A DNA stretch of 64,000 nt from Salinimicrobium sp963739625 (GTDB lineage: Bacteria; Bacteroidota; Bacteroidia; Flavobacteriales; Flavobacteriaceae): the NCBI GenBank assembly GCA_963739625.1, contig CAVUAU010000010.1, positions 1-64,000 of the forward strand, read 5' to 3'. Numbering within the stretch: position 1 is the first letter of the stretch; the number at the start of each line of letters is the position of its first letter. A model generated the notes under the pieces. It searched no databases. It saw nothing but the letters and a program-made list of their open reading frames with translations, and was not told where the DNA came from. Positions 9,307 to 19,540 of this stretch are shown piece after piece. A program made the position numbers and the translations under genes.

Positions 9307-9933
9307 CTATTTTGATCTATTGTGGGGAATATCAACTATTAAGTTATAGTAGTGATCAATTTTATCGGATTCTTCAGGATACTCTCCTTTAAGACTTTCT
9401 AGACGTTCAAGATAATCAACAGGTTCATTAAAGTAGGCATTTAGAACCATAGATTCAAGAATAATGTCTAAACTATCGGGGAATTTAATCATGAGGTTTC
9501 TATAAGCTTCATTACCTTTAATATATTGAGCTTTTGCAGAATCAAGATACCCAATTTCCTTATACAGAAGTGCTTTTTGAGCCACCCATTGGACATTTTC
9601 TGGATCTAACTTAGCCTGTTCTTTTACCATTTTTAATGCCTTAGGATAATCACCCATCAAATTATAAACACTTAGTAGATTATTTCGAGCAATTAAAAAA
9701 TTTTCATCACATTTAACCGCTAAACGCAAGTTTTTTTCCGCTTCTATAAGAGAAATTGAATCCTCTCCCCCAGAATATAGGAAAAGGTTCAAATATCGTA
9801 CACCTATCTCATTTAAATTTGTACAACGATCATTTTCTCTTTTATTTTTTATTATTCCATCTTTGGCTATAGGTTTATCTTTGCAAGAAATGAATAATAA
9901 AAATACCAAACCAAGAATTATTGGATTCCTCAT
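9307..9933 (-). CDS. TPR lipoprotein, partner of Rhs protein 1
   Basis: 208 residues from the ATG at 9933, which overlaps the Rhs stop codon as TAATG; a longer frame starting at 10026 runs inside the Rhs gene and lacks a signal. The N-terminus is a lipoprotein signal with lipobox FISC. The body carries about two to three tetratricopeptide-like helical repeats (AVKCDENFLIARNNLLSVYNLMGDYPKAL and following). Its place directly after the variable C-terminus of the Rhs gene is that of a partner, specificity or immunity protein, and the second Rhs module ends with an unrelated lipoprotein in the same place. Function is not known. Confidence 0.85.
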   Translation of the reverse strand: MRNPIILGLVFLLFISCKDKPIAKDGIIKNKRENDRCTNLNEIGVRYLNLFLYSGGEDSISLIEAEKNLRLAVKCDENFLIARNNLLSVYNLMGDYPKALKMVKEQAKLDPENVQWVAQKALLYKEIGYLDSAKAQYIKGNEAYRNLMIKFPDSLDIILESMVLNAYFNEPVDYLERLESLKGEYPEESDKIDHYYNLIVDIPHNRSK

Positions 9934-12900
9934 TAGAAAATCGTTTTTTTTATTTGAATTGGCCAAGGGGTAAAAATAGGATGTTGAACAGGTACAGCTG
10001 ACCCACTTTCTGTTTTTACTGTCCATGTACCATGAACCTTGATATGAATCCTCCCACTATTTAATTCTGGAACGGTAAAACTAGCTTCTCCGATTGGATA
10101 ACCCCCTACAGGAGAGATATATGCCTTCTGTTTTGGTGTCAGATTCTGAGATTGTAGTAGGTTCCTGCCATTATGTACGGAAACCCTCATTCCTGGATTA
10201 ACAGTTCCGGGGGCAAGAGTATTAAATCCTCCTGCTGCTATATTAAACATATAGTCTTCCGGATTAACTTTTTGCCCAGAAGGTGAAGGATTTTTAGACA
10301 CCGACAAATTGACATTCATCCTATAGGTCGTCCAGGCAGTAGTAACTGGACCGTCATTATTATGCGCTATAGCACCAATCCGCTTAAAAGAATCGTTAAA
10401 AAGATTAAAGCTTCCGCTCAGATTTCTTTCCCACTGGTTTCCTGATATTATTTCAACTCCGGTACAGTCGCATCCATTATCATAATACGTTTGTCCTAAA
10501 GTGAAACTTCCATTGTCATTTTTATTGATTTCGCCTCCCCCGTTGAACAATTTAAAAAGAAAAGCGCCAAACCATGTGTCAAAGCCACCATCAGGATCAA
10601 TAAGAGTTATGGGGTTATTACCCATACCTAAATATGGTGAACTATACTGAGCGTATGGATCAGTGGTTAACCACCTCCCAATTCTGCTGTCCCACAGTCT
10701 TAGCTCAAAAGCCTCCATCCCTGTTTCTGAATCTTTCTCCTGTCCCTGATAAGCATAGCGGTAATCACCTTGGACATTTCGACTTGGCATTGGCATTCCA
10801 AAGGGGTAATAATCTGTTTTAACAAGTGCTACTGCATTACCTGATGAATTTTTTTGTACCACAGCACGTACATTTCCCAAGTGATCTGTAAGCTCGTAAA
10901 AATAATTTTGTTGTGCAAGAGATGTCTGTCCAATGGTTCTTTTTGCAACACCTATACGTGAGGCACCAAATACCGGATGCTCAAGGGAATTATTACTGTA
11001 TACAGCTAAAGGTTTTCCCAAAGCATCCCTTACGTAAAAGGTGGTAGTGGATATAGTCCCACTTGTAGAAACCTTCTTAATTCTATTGCCACGGTCGTCA
11101 TAAAAGAATTCTACACTACTGGAATTACCTTGTACCTTAGTTACCAGACCTGAAGCACTATAAAAATAAGTTATACCATCCTGAGCATTTGAAATCAGCT
11201 GTCCAATAGAGTTGTAAGTATAATTTCCAGAAGCTTGATCCTTAATGTCGTTAGCATCCGTACTTGCGGTCACGGCGTCGTCCACGTAAGAAAGTTGGTT
11301 TGTCCCTGCTTTATATCGATAGGTCAAATGGTCCATTGCATTACTTCCGTTTTCATACTGTTTGTTTCGGCGTAAGGACAATATATTACCGTTGGGGTCA
11401 TAGGAGATGTTATCCACCCGATAATCGGCTGTACCACTTCCCAGATTAAAGTTCGCACTTGTTAACCAATTATTCCTGTTATAATTGTAAAAATAATTAG
11501 CTGCAGTACTGCCGAAGGTTTTCCATTCAATTCCTTTTATGTTCCCTCCATATTGTTCCGTTCCTAAACTCGATAACCCTATAGGCTTAGGTGTATTAGT
11601 CCTCTTGAAATCTTCGGCATTGTAATGTATCGTCATACCAAAAATATCATTAGCGTCACCCCCGGGATCTTTACTAGAACTTAATTCAGGGTGATTAATA
11701 CTTTTCAGAGCACCTTCCAGATTATAGACATAGTCCATTCCCTGAAGTCCATCTCCTATAACCTTCCGTTTTAAAGCCCCCGTCTCATAATAATCGTATT
11801 GGGCCTGAGTCAGATAATTCGTTCCGTTTGTCGATGTTTCCACCTTCGTCAATTGTCCCTTTATATCATAGGAATATCTATGTACGAATCGTTCACCTGC
11901 ACTGTATTTCTGGTAATCTACCAGAGTAACAGCACCGGTAACTTCATCATAAACATAATCAATTGTTTTAATTCCTAAACCTGAAATATTCTGTACCATC
12001 CATTTAAGTCGGCCATAAATGTCGTAACTGTAGTAGCTTGTAACATTCGCGTTTCTTGTTTTAGCCACATTTCCTAAAAGAAAAGAAGGTGAGGAATAAG
12101 CAGGGTTCACTCCAGATAAAGTGCTTATATCCGATGAATTTAAGGCATCATAGGTCGTGAACTGCTGCTCAATTTTAACACCTGAGGCAACGGTGGCATT
12201 AGGATCAATCGTCGTAAAATAACTGTTTTTCACAACTCCACTTTCAATTGGACGACCGAGATTGTCATATTCGGTATAAGAAAATTCTCCTGCCATCTTT
12301 TGTTTACTATTTTGAGAATATCTAATCTTCCCGTCTGTCCTGTATTTAAACCACGCCTCTCCCTCATCTGGACTTTTTGTGTAAGTCAACTGTCCAAGGG
12401 AATTATAAGTAAAAGTGGTCTTCAACTTGTTTAAAGGTTGAAGAGTTTCAATAAGCCTTCCCGCCTTATCATATTTATTGAGACTATAGTCGTAATAATT
12501 TTCTTTATATGACACAGTTATGGCTTGTACTGAGGGATCATAATTATCCGGATTAACAATCGAAATTCTATAAAAGCCACTACTTAGGGAGGCTAATGAA
12601 GGAGTGATTACGTTCTCTGTAACCAGGTCATAAATTTTTAAAGACCTGCTTGTAGGGTTACTTATTGTGATACCAACAGCGTTTGATCCTTCTGGAATAT
12701 GGATATCTAAAAAACCTTCTTTTGGGATGTCAACGCTCATAACTCTCGCAGTTGAACCTCCACTTCTCGCTGCAGCTAATGTCTTGCCATCTGTATCTGT
12801 GAACAGGACATTCTCTACACCCTGAACATTCCTAACAACTGTTTTGACTATCTTGTAAGAATTGTAAACGGTTGAATTAAAAGCTCCCGCCTGTGCCAAT

Positions 12901-14117
12901 TCCTGAGCGGCTCTCATTGTAAATGAATACCCATTTTTCCAATCTCCTGCTTTTTTGTTTCCGCCTAAAGTTCTTAGTATTTTGTCGGGGTTGAGCTTGC
13001 TGTATTCTGTTTTAATGTAGGGGCGATCTGTGATGTCCTGATATGGTTCACTAGTATTAGCAGAGCTATAATACCACCCAAGACTATTGCTTTGGTTTCC
13101 AACTACTGAAGGATCTCCTGAAAGATTTTCAAAATCGGAATTGGAAAACACAGTATTATCTGCCTTTTTTATGAAGTTGGATCTAAACAAAAAATCTCCC
13201 GGAATATCACTGTTGGTCGGTGCTGTAAAGGTTCTTAAAGCAGAACGTCCGTAAGAATCATAGAAAACTTGGCTGGCCCAGACCTTTCTGGATTGAACAT
13301 CCAATTCCTGTGATTGAACCAACTGCCCTAGCTCATCATAATACGTTTTTGCTTTCCCCCTTATAGTCCCGTCCCTGTCGTATTCTGTGATTTGTACAGT
13401 ATTCCAAAGTTCTGTAACATCTCTTCCCGCAGGAGGGCATCCATCTTCAAAACCGGAAACATCAGGACATAAATCGTTGCCATTCGTGACATAACTGCCG
13501 TATGGCTTAGAGCATTGTTTCTTGAAGTTTGATGGATCACCATAGGTATCACCGTCTCCATCATAGTACCAGGTTATTTGTTGTACCTGTGGGTCACTGT
13601 CATCGCAATCTTTGTTTGAAAGAGAGTATGAATAGGTAGAATTGGAAGGATCATTACAATTGTATGTCGGATTGGAATTTACACCCCCCTCTCCGTCTTT
13701 GTCCAAATCTTTGTACCAAGCCTTAGCTGAACCGACCTCCTCCCTGGAATCATCACAGTCATCATTGTTGTTGACATAAGATCCTCTGGGTATCAAACAA
13801 GACAACATACCACCACTACTGGATCCTAACCCATCAAAATCATTGTCTGGATACCACCATTGCGCCGTGGTTACCGAAGAATTGGAGTCATTGCAGTCTT
13901 TATTATTGGAAACGTGTTTAAAGGGTTGAGAACAACTATCTCTCCACACCATTGGATCACCGTATCCATCTCCATCACCATCATAATACCATCGCATCAT
14001 GTACTGCGAATCACAGGGTTCTATAGGCTCAACAATGAGTTCTCTGGTCTGGGCACTAATATTAAAAAAAGAAAAAAGAAAAATGCCTGGTAAAAGGTAT
14101 AGAATCTTGTTTTTCAT
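9933..14117 (-). CDS. Rhs/YD-repeat protein 1 with MopE-type metal-binding repeats
   Basis: 1394-residue exported giant protein. The signal peptide ends near ISAQ. Residues about 40-215 hold four repeats of the MopE/thrombospondin-3 kind (W-YYDGDGDGYGDP ... CSQP ... DCDDS), each rich in Asp and Cys and expected to bind calcium or another metal. A long YD/Rhs repeat region runs from about 560 to 1100, followed by the Rhs core (ELTDHLGNVRAVV, YRYAYQGQEKDSETG, GRWLTTDPYAQYSSPYLGMGNN) ending at IDPDG near residue 1175. The last ~215 residues differ from the second Rhs protein and match no toxin domain I recognise. In Rhs and Tc proteins the core closes a hollow shell that holds the C-terminal tip. 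It follows the SpvB-like gene by 10 bp and overlaps the TPR lipoprotein gene. Confidence 0.9.
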   Translation of the reverse strand: MKNKILYLLPGIFLFSFFNISAQTRELIVEPIEPCDSQYMMRWYYDGDGDGYGDPMVWRDSCSQPFKHVSNNKDCNDSNSSVTTAQWWYPDNDFDGLGSSSGGMLSCLIPRGSYVNNNDDCDDSREEVGSAKAWYKDLDKDGEGGVNSNPTYNCNDPSNSTYSYSLSNKDCDDSDPQVQQITWYYDGDGDTYGDPSNFKKQCSKPYGSYVTNGNDLCPDVSGFEDGCPPAGRDVTELWNTVQITEYDRDGTIRGKAKTYYDELGQLVQSQELDVQSRKVWASQVFYDSYGRSALRTFTAPTNSDIPGDFLFRSNFIKKADNTVFSNSDFENLSGDPSVVGNQSNSLGWYYSSANTSEPYQDITDRPYIKTEYSKLNPDKILRTLGGNKKAGDWKNGYSFTMRAAQELAQAGAFNSTVYNSYKIVKTVVRNVQGVENVLFTDTDGKTLAAARSGGSTARVMSVDIPKEGFLDIHIPEGSNAVGITISNPTSRSLKIYDLVTENVITPSLASLSSGFYRISIVNPDNYDPSVQAITVSYKENYYDYSLNKYDKAGRLIETLQPLNKLKTTFTYNSLGQLTYTKSPDEGEAWFKYRTDGKIRYSQNSKQKMAGEFSYTEYDNLGRPIESGVVKNSYFTTIDPNATVASGVKIEQQFTTYDALNSSDISTLSGVNPAYSSPSFLLGNVAKTRNANVTSYYSYDIYGRLKWMVQNISGLGIKTIDYVYDEVTGAVTLVDYQKYSAGERFVHRYSYDIKGQLTKVETSTNGTNYLTQAQYDYYETGALKRKVIGDGLQGMDYVYNLEGALKSINHPELSSSKDPGGDANDIFGMTIHYNAEDFKRTNTPKPIGLSSLGTEQYGGNIKGIEWKTFGSTAANYFYNYNRNNWLTSANFNLGSGTADYRVDNISYDPNGNILSLRRNKQYENGSNAMDHLTYRYKAGTNQLSYVDDAVTASTDANDIKDQASGNYTYNSIGQLISNAQDGITYFYSASGLVTKVQGNSSSVEFFYDDRGNRIKKVSTSGTISTTTFYVRDALGKPLAVYSNNSLEHPVFGASRIGVAKRTIGQTSLAQQNYFYELTDHLGNVRAVVQKNSSGNAVALVKTDYYPFGMPMPSRNVQGDYRYAYQGQEKDSETGMEAFELRLWDSRIGRWLTTDPYAQYSSPYLGMGNNPITLIDPDGGFDTWFGAFLFKLFNGGGEINKNDNGSFTLGQTYYDNGCDCTGVEIISGNQWERNLSGSFNLFNDSFKRIGAIAHNNDGPVTTAWTTYRMNVNLSVSKNPSPSGQKVNPEDYMFNIAAGGFNTLAPGTVNPGMRVSVHNGRNLLQSQNLTPKQKAYISPVGGYPIGEASFTVPELNSGRIHIKVHGTWTVKTESGSAVPVQHPIFTPWPIQIKKTIF

Positions 14118-14127
14118 AATAATAATT

Positions 14128-17100
14128 TTATTCTAATGCAGGTTTCAAAGGTTCAAGGTTCCCATCACAAGTCCTATAAATCGCCGATTCTTTTTCCACT
14201 ATTAAAGAGGTCTCATTGTCCCGTACTTGACATTTATAATATTTTATACCATCAGGACATGGGTTAGTAGTAAATACTTGATTCATTGATGTCCAACTAC
14301 CATAAGAAAGGAAATCTTGAGATTCGCCTGTTGCCCAGCGATAAGAGTAATTACCACTTCCTCCTGAAGCATTTGCGGTAATTGTTACAGAATATGAAGA
14401 AGGGTCAGTTACAGTGGAATAAAGTTTTAAAGGATCATAAGTTTCTTCTTTGTCAATTTGTCCATTTCCATTCGTATCCATTGCAGCAGTTCTCTTGTAA
14501 TTATATTTTACCTGTTTGGCTAATTTAAAACCACCTGGTTCACCTGTTAAATCCCCAACCTCGTTATAAATTTCGGTTAGACGACCATTAGAATCATATT
14601 TATATTTGACACCCAGATTATTTTCACCAAAAATATATTCAAGTTCATCCCATTCATTGTAGACATAAGAAACAAGGGAAGAACTCTTTGGAAACAAACG
14701 GAAATCATCATAAATGCCTGTTCCAGAAGAATTGTACACGTAGATTTCTTGTCCTGTAGATATGGTATTCAAATGAAAATTCAATTGCACCCAATCCCCG
14801 GCGTGAACTGTTTCCGCCAAAGCAGGACTATAAGTCACGCCTCCTGCTTTGACTTTAGTACCAGAGTAATTATAACCACCTCCTTTGTAAGCCCAGAGAG
14901 AAACCTTATAGTTGTCAGCTAAAGGTTTTACAGCGAAAGCCTTTACATTAACATTCACTTTTAGCGCCTTTTGTCCGGAATGGGAAATGGATGAAATAGA
15001 AGCAGTGCTTCCTTTGTAAACCTGTCCGCTAAAAAATTGTGTGCCTGAAATCAAATCTTCGGCACTTGAAAAGAATTGTCCTGAATAAGGAGCGTTACAA
15101 ACAGAAAATATTTTGGAATTGCCGTCTCCCATTTTGGTTGAAGTGAAATTTCCATTTATATCTTTTTGCTCTAAAGGCTTGGAAAATTGATCATAAATTG
15201 TAATTTCAGATGTTTTAACCCATTTAGGATTGGTTTGAACTGCACCTATTGACCAATTAAATCCGTCAAATTTATTGCTGTAATTCAAATAGAGACCCTC
15301 AGATGATATATCTCCGTTCCAAACAAATTTTTCAGACGATCGCCAAAAATTGTTTGAAAGGAGGGATTGTCCGGTATAGTCAAAGTAATTCCAGTCATTT
15401 TTCCAGGTACGGATATTAGCCCCAATTTTTTTCCAAGTTCCATCAGAATAAATTTCTGAGATATTTCCTGCAGATTGAGATAGCATATTTTTATTTAAGG
15501 TGTTGTCCACCTTACTTCCCATTTCCGGATAGTGGTTGAACGCCGGTAAAATGGATTGCCTGATCTTTTTGCCGGAAGAATTTTCAAACGAATTCTGAAT
15601 GACCATACCAGTTAAGAAGTCATAATCATCTATATACTGGGTTTCGGTCAAACCACTACTGGAAATTTCTGTTTTTGACAATACACTGGGAAGCTTAGCC
15701 CGACTGGATGAGCTTAAATAGTAAGTATTATTGTTATTCTCTTTAACCCTTAACTTGTAAGAACTTACGGTTTCTTCAGTTCTCCCCTGCTGTACATCAT
15801 CCGGTGCATAATAATAATTATTGACGCTCTTCAAAAGTTCGTCAAATTTGTTATAAATCTTTTGAGATAACATGCGTCCAAGAGAAGATGAATTATCAAC
15901 TAAAATGCTCTTCGAAAAATTTAGTTGGGTGGGTTTATTATCTAATGTAACTGTACGAGAAGCCTGTTGGGTTTTTCCAAAAGAAACAATGTCTCCCAAA
16001 TTAAATCCGGAAGAAGTGTTCTCCATGGGTTGATAAACTTGAAATTTATATTCGGTTTTCGATAAAAGTTCAGATTGATTATTTTGGTTTTCTACAGTAA
16101 CATATTCATATAATACTGTGGGCCCGGGTAAAGCCGAAAGGTATTTTACATTTTTTTCTTTACGGGAAGGAGCAAAAGAAGTTATACCAGAAGAGACACC
16201 TGTCCTAGGGTCTGTGTACCTATAAACTTTTTTTAAGGTATTATTTGTCGCACCGGAAGTTGTGATTGCTTGGACTCTAATCCCCCCCCCCACATTATTC
16301 AACTCGATTTTATTAGAGTTGATTTTAAATCTAAACTTCAGTTTAGCATCACCTGGGTCTGTGCAATCCCCTATACCACTTTCATTCTTCCAGCCCCACT
16401 GCACCACTCCATCTCCTCCATTAAATCTGCTATAATGAGACCAGTCAGGTTCATTACAGTCTTCATCTCGTCTAACCTTCCCGGAAGTACCAGAAGAGGG
16501 AAGCTGAATTTTTAAAAGATCCTCAGAAACATAGGTAACCAAACAAGACTTAGCTATATCTGCAATTTTATGAGCATTGCTTCCATTCGGATTGTTCCAA
16601 AACAAAACATCTATATCAGTGTATTTGTTTGATTCAAAATAATCTCTGAAGTCAATGTTATCAGAATAGCTATTGTTAGGATCATTTTGAATTTCTATAT
16701 ATTTTGACCCTACATCTTGACCTTGAAATCTTGCTTGCAGAAAATTGCTATTCAGTACATAGCTAGTTTCAGCAGCTTCTCTATAATACTCGTCCTCCTC
16801 GTAAGTTATTTCAATTTTCCCACCCACTGGTGTGGTTATTTCATTCAAACTCCATGCTGCCGGATCTTGTTCTGAATATCCCCAGTCATCGCTTCTGGAA
16901 TTATCATACTCTATATAGGGCTTATTATAAGCAAATTTATAGGGAGGTATCGTTTGAATTGAACCTTTACCTTTTTGAGAAATTCCACTTAACGTTAATT
17001 TACCTTTGGATGAAGCATTAGAATTAGGAGAATTTTTTGCTAATGGATAGGCTTCATCATAGTCAAATTCAATAGTTTTTAATGCCTCTGCTTCGATATT

Positions 17101-19509
17101 AGGTGTATTTAAAAGGTCCTCAGAATCTAATATTTTCGAATAATACTCGCCGTAGAAGGCAGGTACATCATGAATATCTTTTGATTGGGAATATTGATAC
17201 CCCGTGGTCATATGATATAAATCAGCCTTTTGTCCAATGTATATTTCTCCCAATAGTTTAGCGGCCATTTGGTTGGAATTGGTTTTCGCAATATCAACAG
17301 AACTTTTATTGTTAGATAATAGAATGATCTTATCCAATTTGAGACTTTTTTGTTCTTTGGATTCCACAAAAAAAGATATTTCTGATTTCACGTAATTGTA
17401 GGCGTTGATATATCCAAAATCGAAATCATCAAAGATTCCTTTGAAATACCATTGATTATTATCTCCTTTCCAAAAACTTGCGTGATGTGTATCAGGATAC
17501 TTTAAAGGCTCTGTTCCGTTTTTAATATTTATGGGAGTAGATAAATTATCTTTCCTAACACTTTTTATAAACAATGCTGTATGACTCCGTGTAGTCATTT
17601 TATCTAAGTAATACACCTCTTTTCGACCCCATTCATAGGTTTTGGATTTTGAACTGACTTCATATCCTGAAACAGGGGCCCTCCATATATAACCATCACT
17701 CCATTTACCATAATCCATACTCACCCAATAACCATAATCATCTTTATCTAGAATTCCATTTGAGTTGGTGTCAAAGTAATCTGGACCTGTTATTGCTGTC
17801 AAAAGCCAATGTGTCGCATATGGACTCAAGTCCTCCTGTTCATAAAAAATATCATCAATATTATCGTCAAGATAGGCACTTCTCGAAAATCGCTCCCTCT
17901 GGTAAACCGGTAAGGAATAATGGTAAACTTTTCCATCTAGAGCGGTTATCCGGTATGCTCCAATTCCATCTTTTGGGACAGTGGAAACATTTCTTTGAAA
18001 ATTATTGGGAGGAATAATAGAAGATGGGGAATTAATTATTTCCTGGTTAGTGAATACTTCAATATAAGAACCTTTTCGAATTCTATTCTTGGCTTGGTTA
18101 AAACCATTATAAATAATTCCATCTTTGGTTAATTCGCTGTCAAAAGATTTATTCTGTGTCTGAAAATCAGAAATGGATGTATGAGTGGAATAAGAAGATG
18201 GTACATTCCATTGGTCTGACGAAACATTTATAAAAGAAGAAATCTCGTTATCAAAATAAAAGTGAATATCATTAGTTGATCCGTTAGAGACTTGATTCGT
18301 AAATTGCTCATTGGCAGGATATTGATAAATAACATCAGACTTCAAATAACCATGTTCATCCTGATATTGAGCACTGTATTGGCCTAGAACCGCCCCTTCC
18401 TGTAAAATATATGGAGATATTGAACCTGATAATCCTTGAGCCATCACAGTATAATTATCATATCCTATCATGGTGTAGTTAGGAGCTTCTATGGCTGAAA
18501 TCTCCCTGTCCTCCATTAACTCATGTGAATCAAAAGCAACTTTATGATCGAATACGTTATCAGCCAAAGAGCCTGCGATATCCCCGGCATATAAAGATCC
18601 ATTGAATATGGAGTAATTATTTTCGTACAACCAGTACTTGGTTTTATTATATGAAAAATCGAATTGCGTCACTGGGCTAAATGGTACTATAGCTCTCAAT
18701 GTTTTTGAATTTATGGAAGTTACGTTTGAAGCTGAATTACTACCGTTCAGATTAAAACTTGAACTTCCAAAATTTACACTTAAACCATTCTTGGAGCTTA
18801 AACTCATTCCGGTTCCTGCAACACTTATCCCTAATGAAGTTGAACCATTAATGAAACTTTGGTTCAGTTCAAACAATGCGTTAGATATACCTATTCCATC
18901 CGTTCCGAGTTGACCGGTAATTGAATAGGGGCTATTCTTATCTCCAACTCCAATAGTAACAGATCCTCCGACATCAAAGCGTTTTGAATTTTCACCATTG
19001 ACACTATTGTGCGTTCGATAGCTAGCATAAATACCTGCCGATAATGCACCTTCAAAACCAACCCTTACACCTCCCGAAAAGGATTCGCTCACTCCACCTT
19101 TGTTATAAATAGCACTAAATTTTTTCTCTCTCTTCCAATCGTCGGGAACGCCTGTTACATTCCTATTAATGGCTCCCGGATTAAGATTCCATCCTAACCC
19201 TACCCAAGAGGCTTCCTGCCCCATTGCTATTCCGGCATTGTAAGACAAGGCTATTGGATAACCACCCTCCGGTGAGGGAATATTTAGAAGAGGTAGAACA
19301 TAACTTAAATCACCTGTGCCGAGATTCACCATATCCGTTGCATCCACTGGCTCAAAACTAGCAGCTTCAGGGGCTGTAGGTCCATTATTATTAGCATATA
19401 GCAAATTGTACGGCAGCAAAGAGTTGGAAAAAATCAATAGTAAAATAATAGAAAGTATTTTTTTGGATCTTTTAGTCTCTTCTCTTCTTTTAGTATTTCG
19501 TGAATCCAT
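14128..19509 (-). CDS. Giant SpvB/TcaC-like Rhs shell protein 1
   Basis: 1793 residues with an N-terminal signal segment (about residues 15-40). The N-terminal region (VNLGTGDLSYVLPLLNIPSPEGGYPIALSYNAG, EASWVGLGWNLNPGAINRNVTG) is the SpvB/TcaC-like start seen in Bacteroidota Rhs partner proteins. EF-hand-like loops DTNSNGILDKDD and DTNGNGQIDKEE occur, the second near the C-terminus next to YD repeats (YVYNEWDELEYIFGENN, YKYDSNGRLTEIYNE). By analogy with TcB it probably forms half of a shell with the Rhs protein encoded next. A run of ten G on the coding strand (16282-16291) encodes three glycines around residue 1075 and could slip. It follows the lipoprotein gene at 19541 by about 30 bp. Confidence 0.88.
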   Translation of the reverse strand: MDSRNTKRREETKRSKKILSIILLLIFSNSLLPYNLLYANNNGPTAPEAASFEPVDATDMVNLGTGDLSYVLPLLNIPSPEGGYPIALSYNAGIAMGQEASWVGLGWNLNPGAINRNVTGVPDDWKREKKFSAIYNKGGVSESFSGGVRVGFEGALSAGIYASYRTHNSVNGENSKRFDVGGSVTIGVGDKNSPYSITGQLGTDGIGISNALFELNQSFINGSTSLGISVAGTGMSLSSKNGLSVNFGSSSFNLNGSNSASNVTSINSKTLRAIVPFSPVTQFDFSYNKTKYWLYENNYSIFNGSLYAGDIAGSLADNVFDHKVAFDSHELMEDREISAIEAPNYTMIGYDNYTVMAQGLSGSISPYILQEGAVLGQYSAQYQDEHGYLKSDVIYQYPANEQFTNQVSNGSTNDIHFYFDNEISSFINVSSDQWNVPSSYSTHTSISDFQTQNKSFDSELTKDGIIYNGFNQAKNRIRKGSYIEVFTNQEIINSPSSIIPPNNFQRNVSTVPKDGIGAYRITALDGKVYHYSLPVYQRERFSRSAYLDDNIDDIFYEQEDLSPYATHWLLTAITGPDYFDTNSNGILDKDDYGYWVSMDYGKWSDGYIWRAPVSGYEVSSKSKTYEWGRKEVYYLDKMTTRSHTALFIKSVRKDNLSTPINIKNGTEPLKYPDTHHASFWKGDNNQWYFKGIFDDFDFGYINAYNYVKSEISFFVESKEQKSLKLDKIILLSNNKSSVDIAKTNSNQMAAKLLGEIYIGQKADLYHMTTGYQYSQSKDIHDVPAFYGEYYSKILDSEDLLNTPNIEAEALKTIEFDYDEAYPLAKNSPNSNASSKGKLTLSGISQKGKGSIQTIPPYKFAYNKPYIEYDNSRSDDWGYSEQDPAAWSLNEITTPVGGKIEITYEEDEYYREAAETSYVLNSNFLQARFQGQDVGSKYIEIQNDPNNSYSDNIDFRDYFESNKYTDIDVLFWNNPNGSNAHKIADIAKSCLVTYVSEDLLKIQLPSSGTSGKVRRDEDCNEPDWSHYSRFNGGDGVVQWGWKNESGIGDCTDPGDAKLKFRFKINSNKIELNNVGGGIRVQAITTSGATNNTLKKVYRYTDPRTGVSSGITSFAPSRKEKNVKYLSALPGPTVLYEYVTVENQNNQSELLSKTEYKFQVYQPMENTSSGFNLGDIVSFGKTQQASRTVTLDNKPTQLNFSKSILVDNSSSLGRMLSQKIYNKFDELLKSVNNYYYAPDDVQQGRTEETVSSYKLRVKENNNNTYYLSSSSRAKLPSVLSKTEISSSGLTETQYIDDYDFLTGMVIQNSFENSSGKKIRQSILPAFNHYPEMGSKVDNTLNKNMLSQSAGNISEIYSDGTWKKIGANIRTWKNDWNYFDYTGQSLLSNNFWRSSEKFVWNGDISSEGLYLNYSNKFDGFNWSIGAVQTNPKWVKTSEITIYDQFSKPLEQKDINGNFTSTKMGDGNSKIFSVCNAPYSGQFFSSAEDLISGTQFFSGQVYKGSTASISSISHSGQKALKVNVNVKAFAVKPLADNYKVSLWAYKGGGYNYSGTKVKAGGVTYSPALAETVHAGDWVQLNFHLNTISTGQEIYVYNSSGTGIYDDFRLFPKSSSLVSYVYNEWDELEYIFGENNLGVKYKYDSNGRLTEIYNEVGDLTGEPGGFKLAKQVKYNYKRTAAMDTNGNGQIDKEETYDPLKLYSTVTDPSSYSVTITANASGGSGNYSYRWATGESQDFLSYGSWTSMNQVFTTNPCPDGIKYYKCQVRDNETSLIVEKESAIYRTCDGNLEPLKPALE
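16282..16291 (-). repeat. Poly-G tract (G10) inside the shell gene
   Basis: Ten consecutive G on the coding strand, encoding Gly-Gly-Gly within NNVGGGIRVQ. The gene is intact at this length. Such a tract is exceptional in this AT-rich window, and a matching G10 occurs in the second Rhs module at 28286-28295. Confidence 0.85.
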
Positions 19510-19540
19510 GATATCTTTTTATAAAAACCTAATCCTGTAG

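Noticed and set aside
9934..10026. Longer N-terminus for the TPR lipoprotein
   Set aside because: The extension runs inside the Rhs gene and removes the lipoprotein signal; the TAATG overlap at 9933 fits better.
9933..10600. Known nuclease or deaminase toxin at the Rhs 1 C-terminus
   Set aside because: No HNH, deaminase, ADP-ribosyltransferase or other toxin motif could be recognised by eye.
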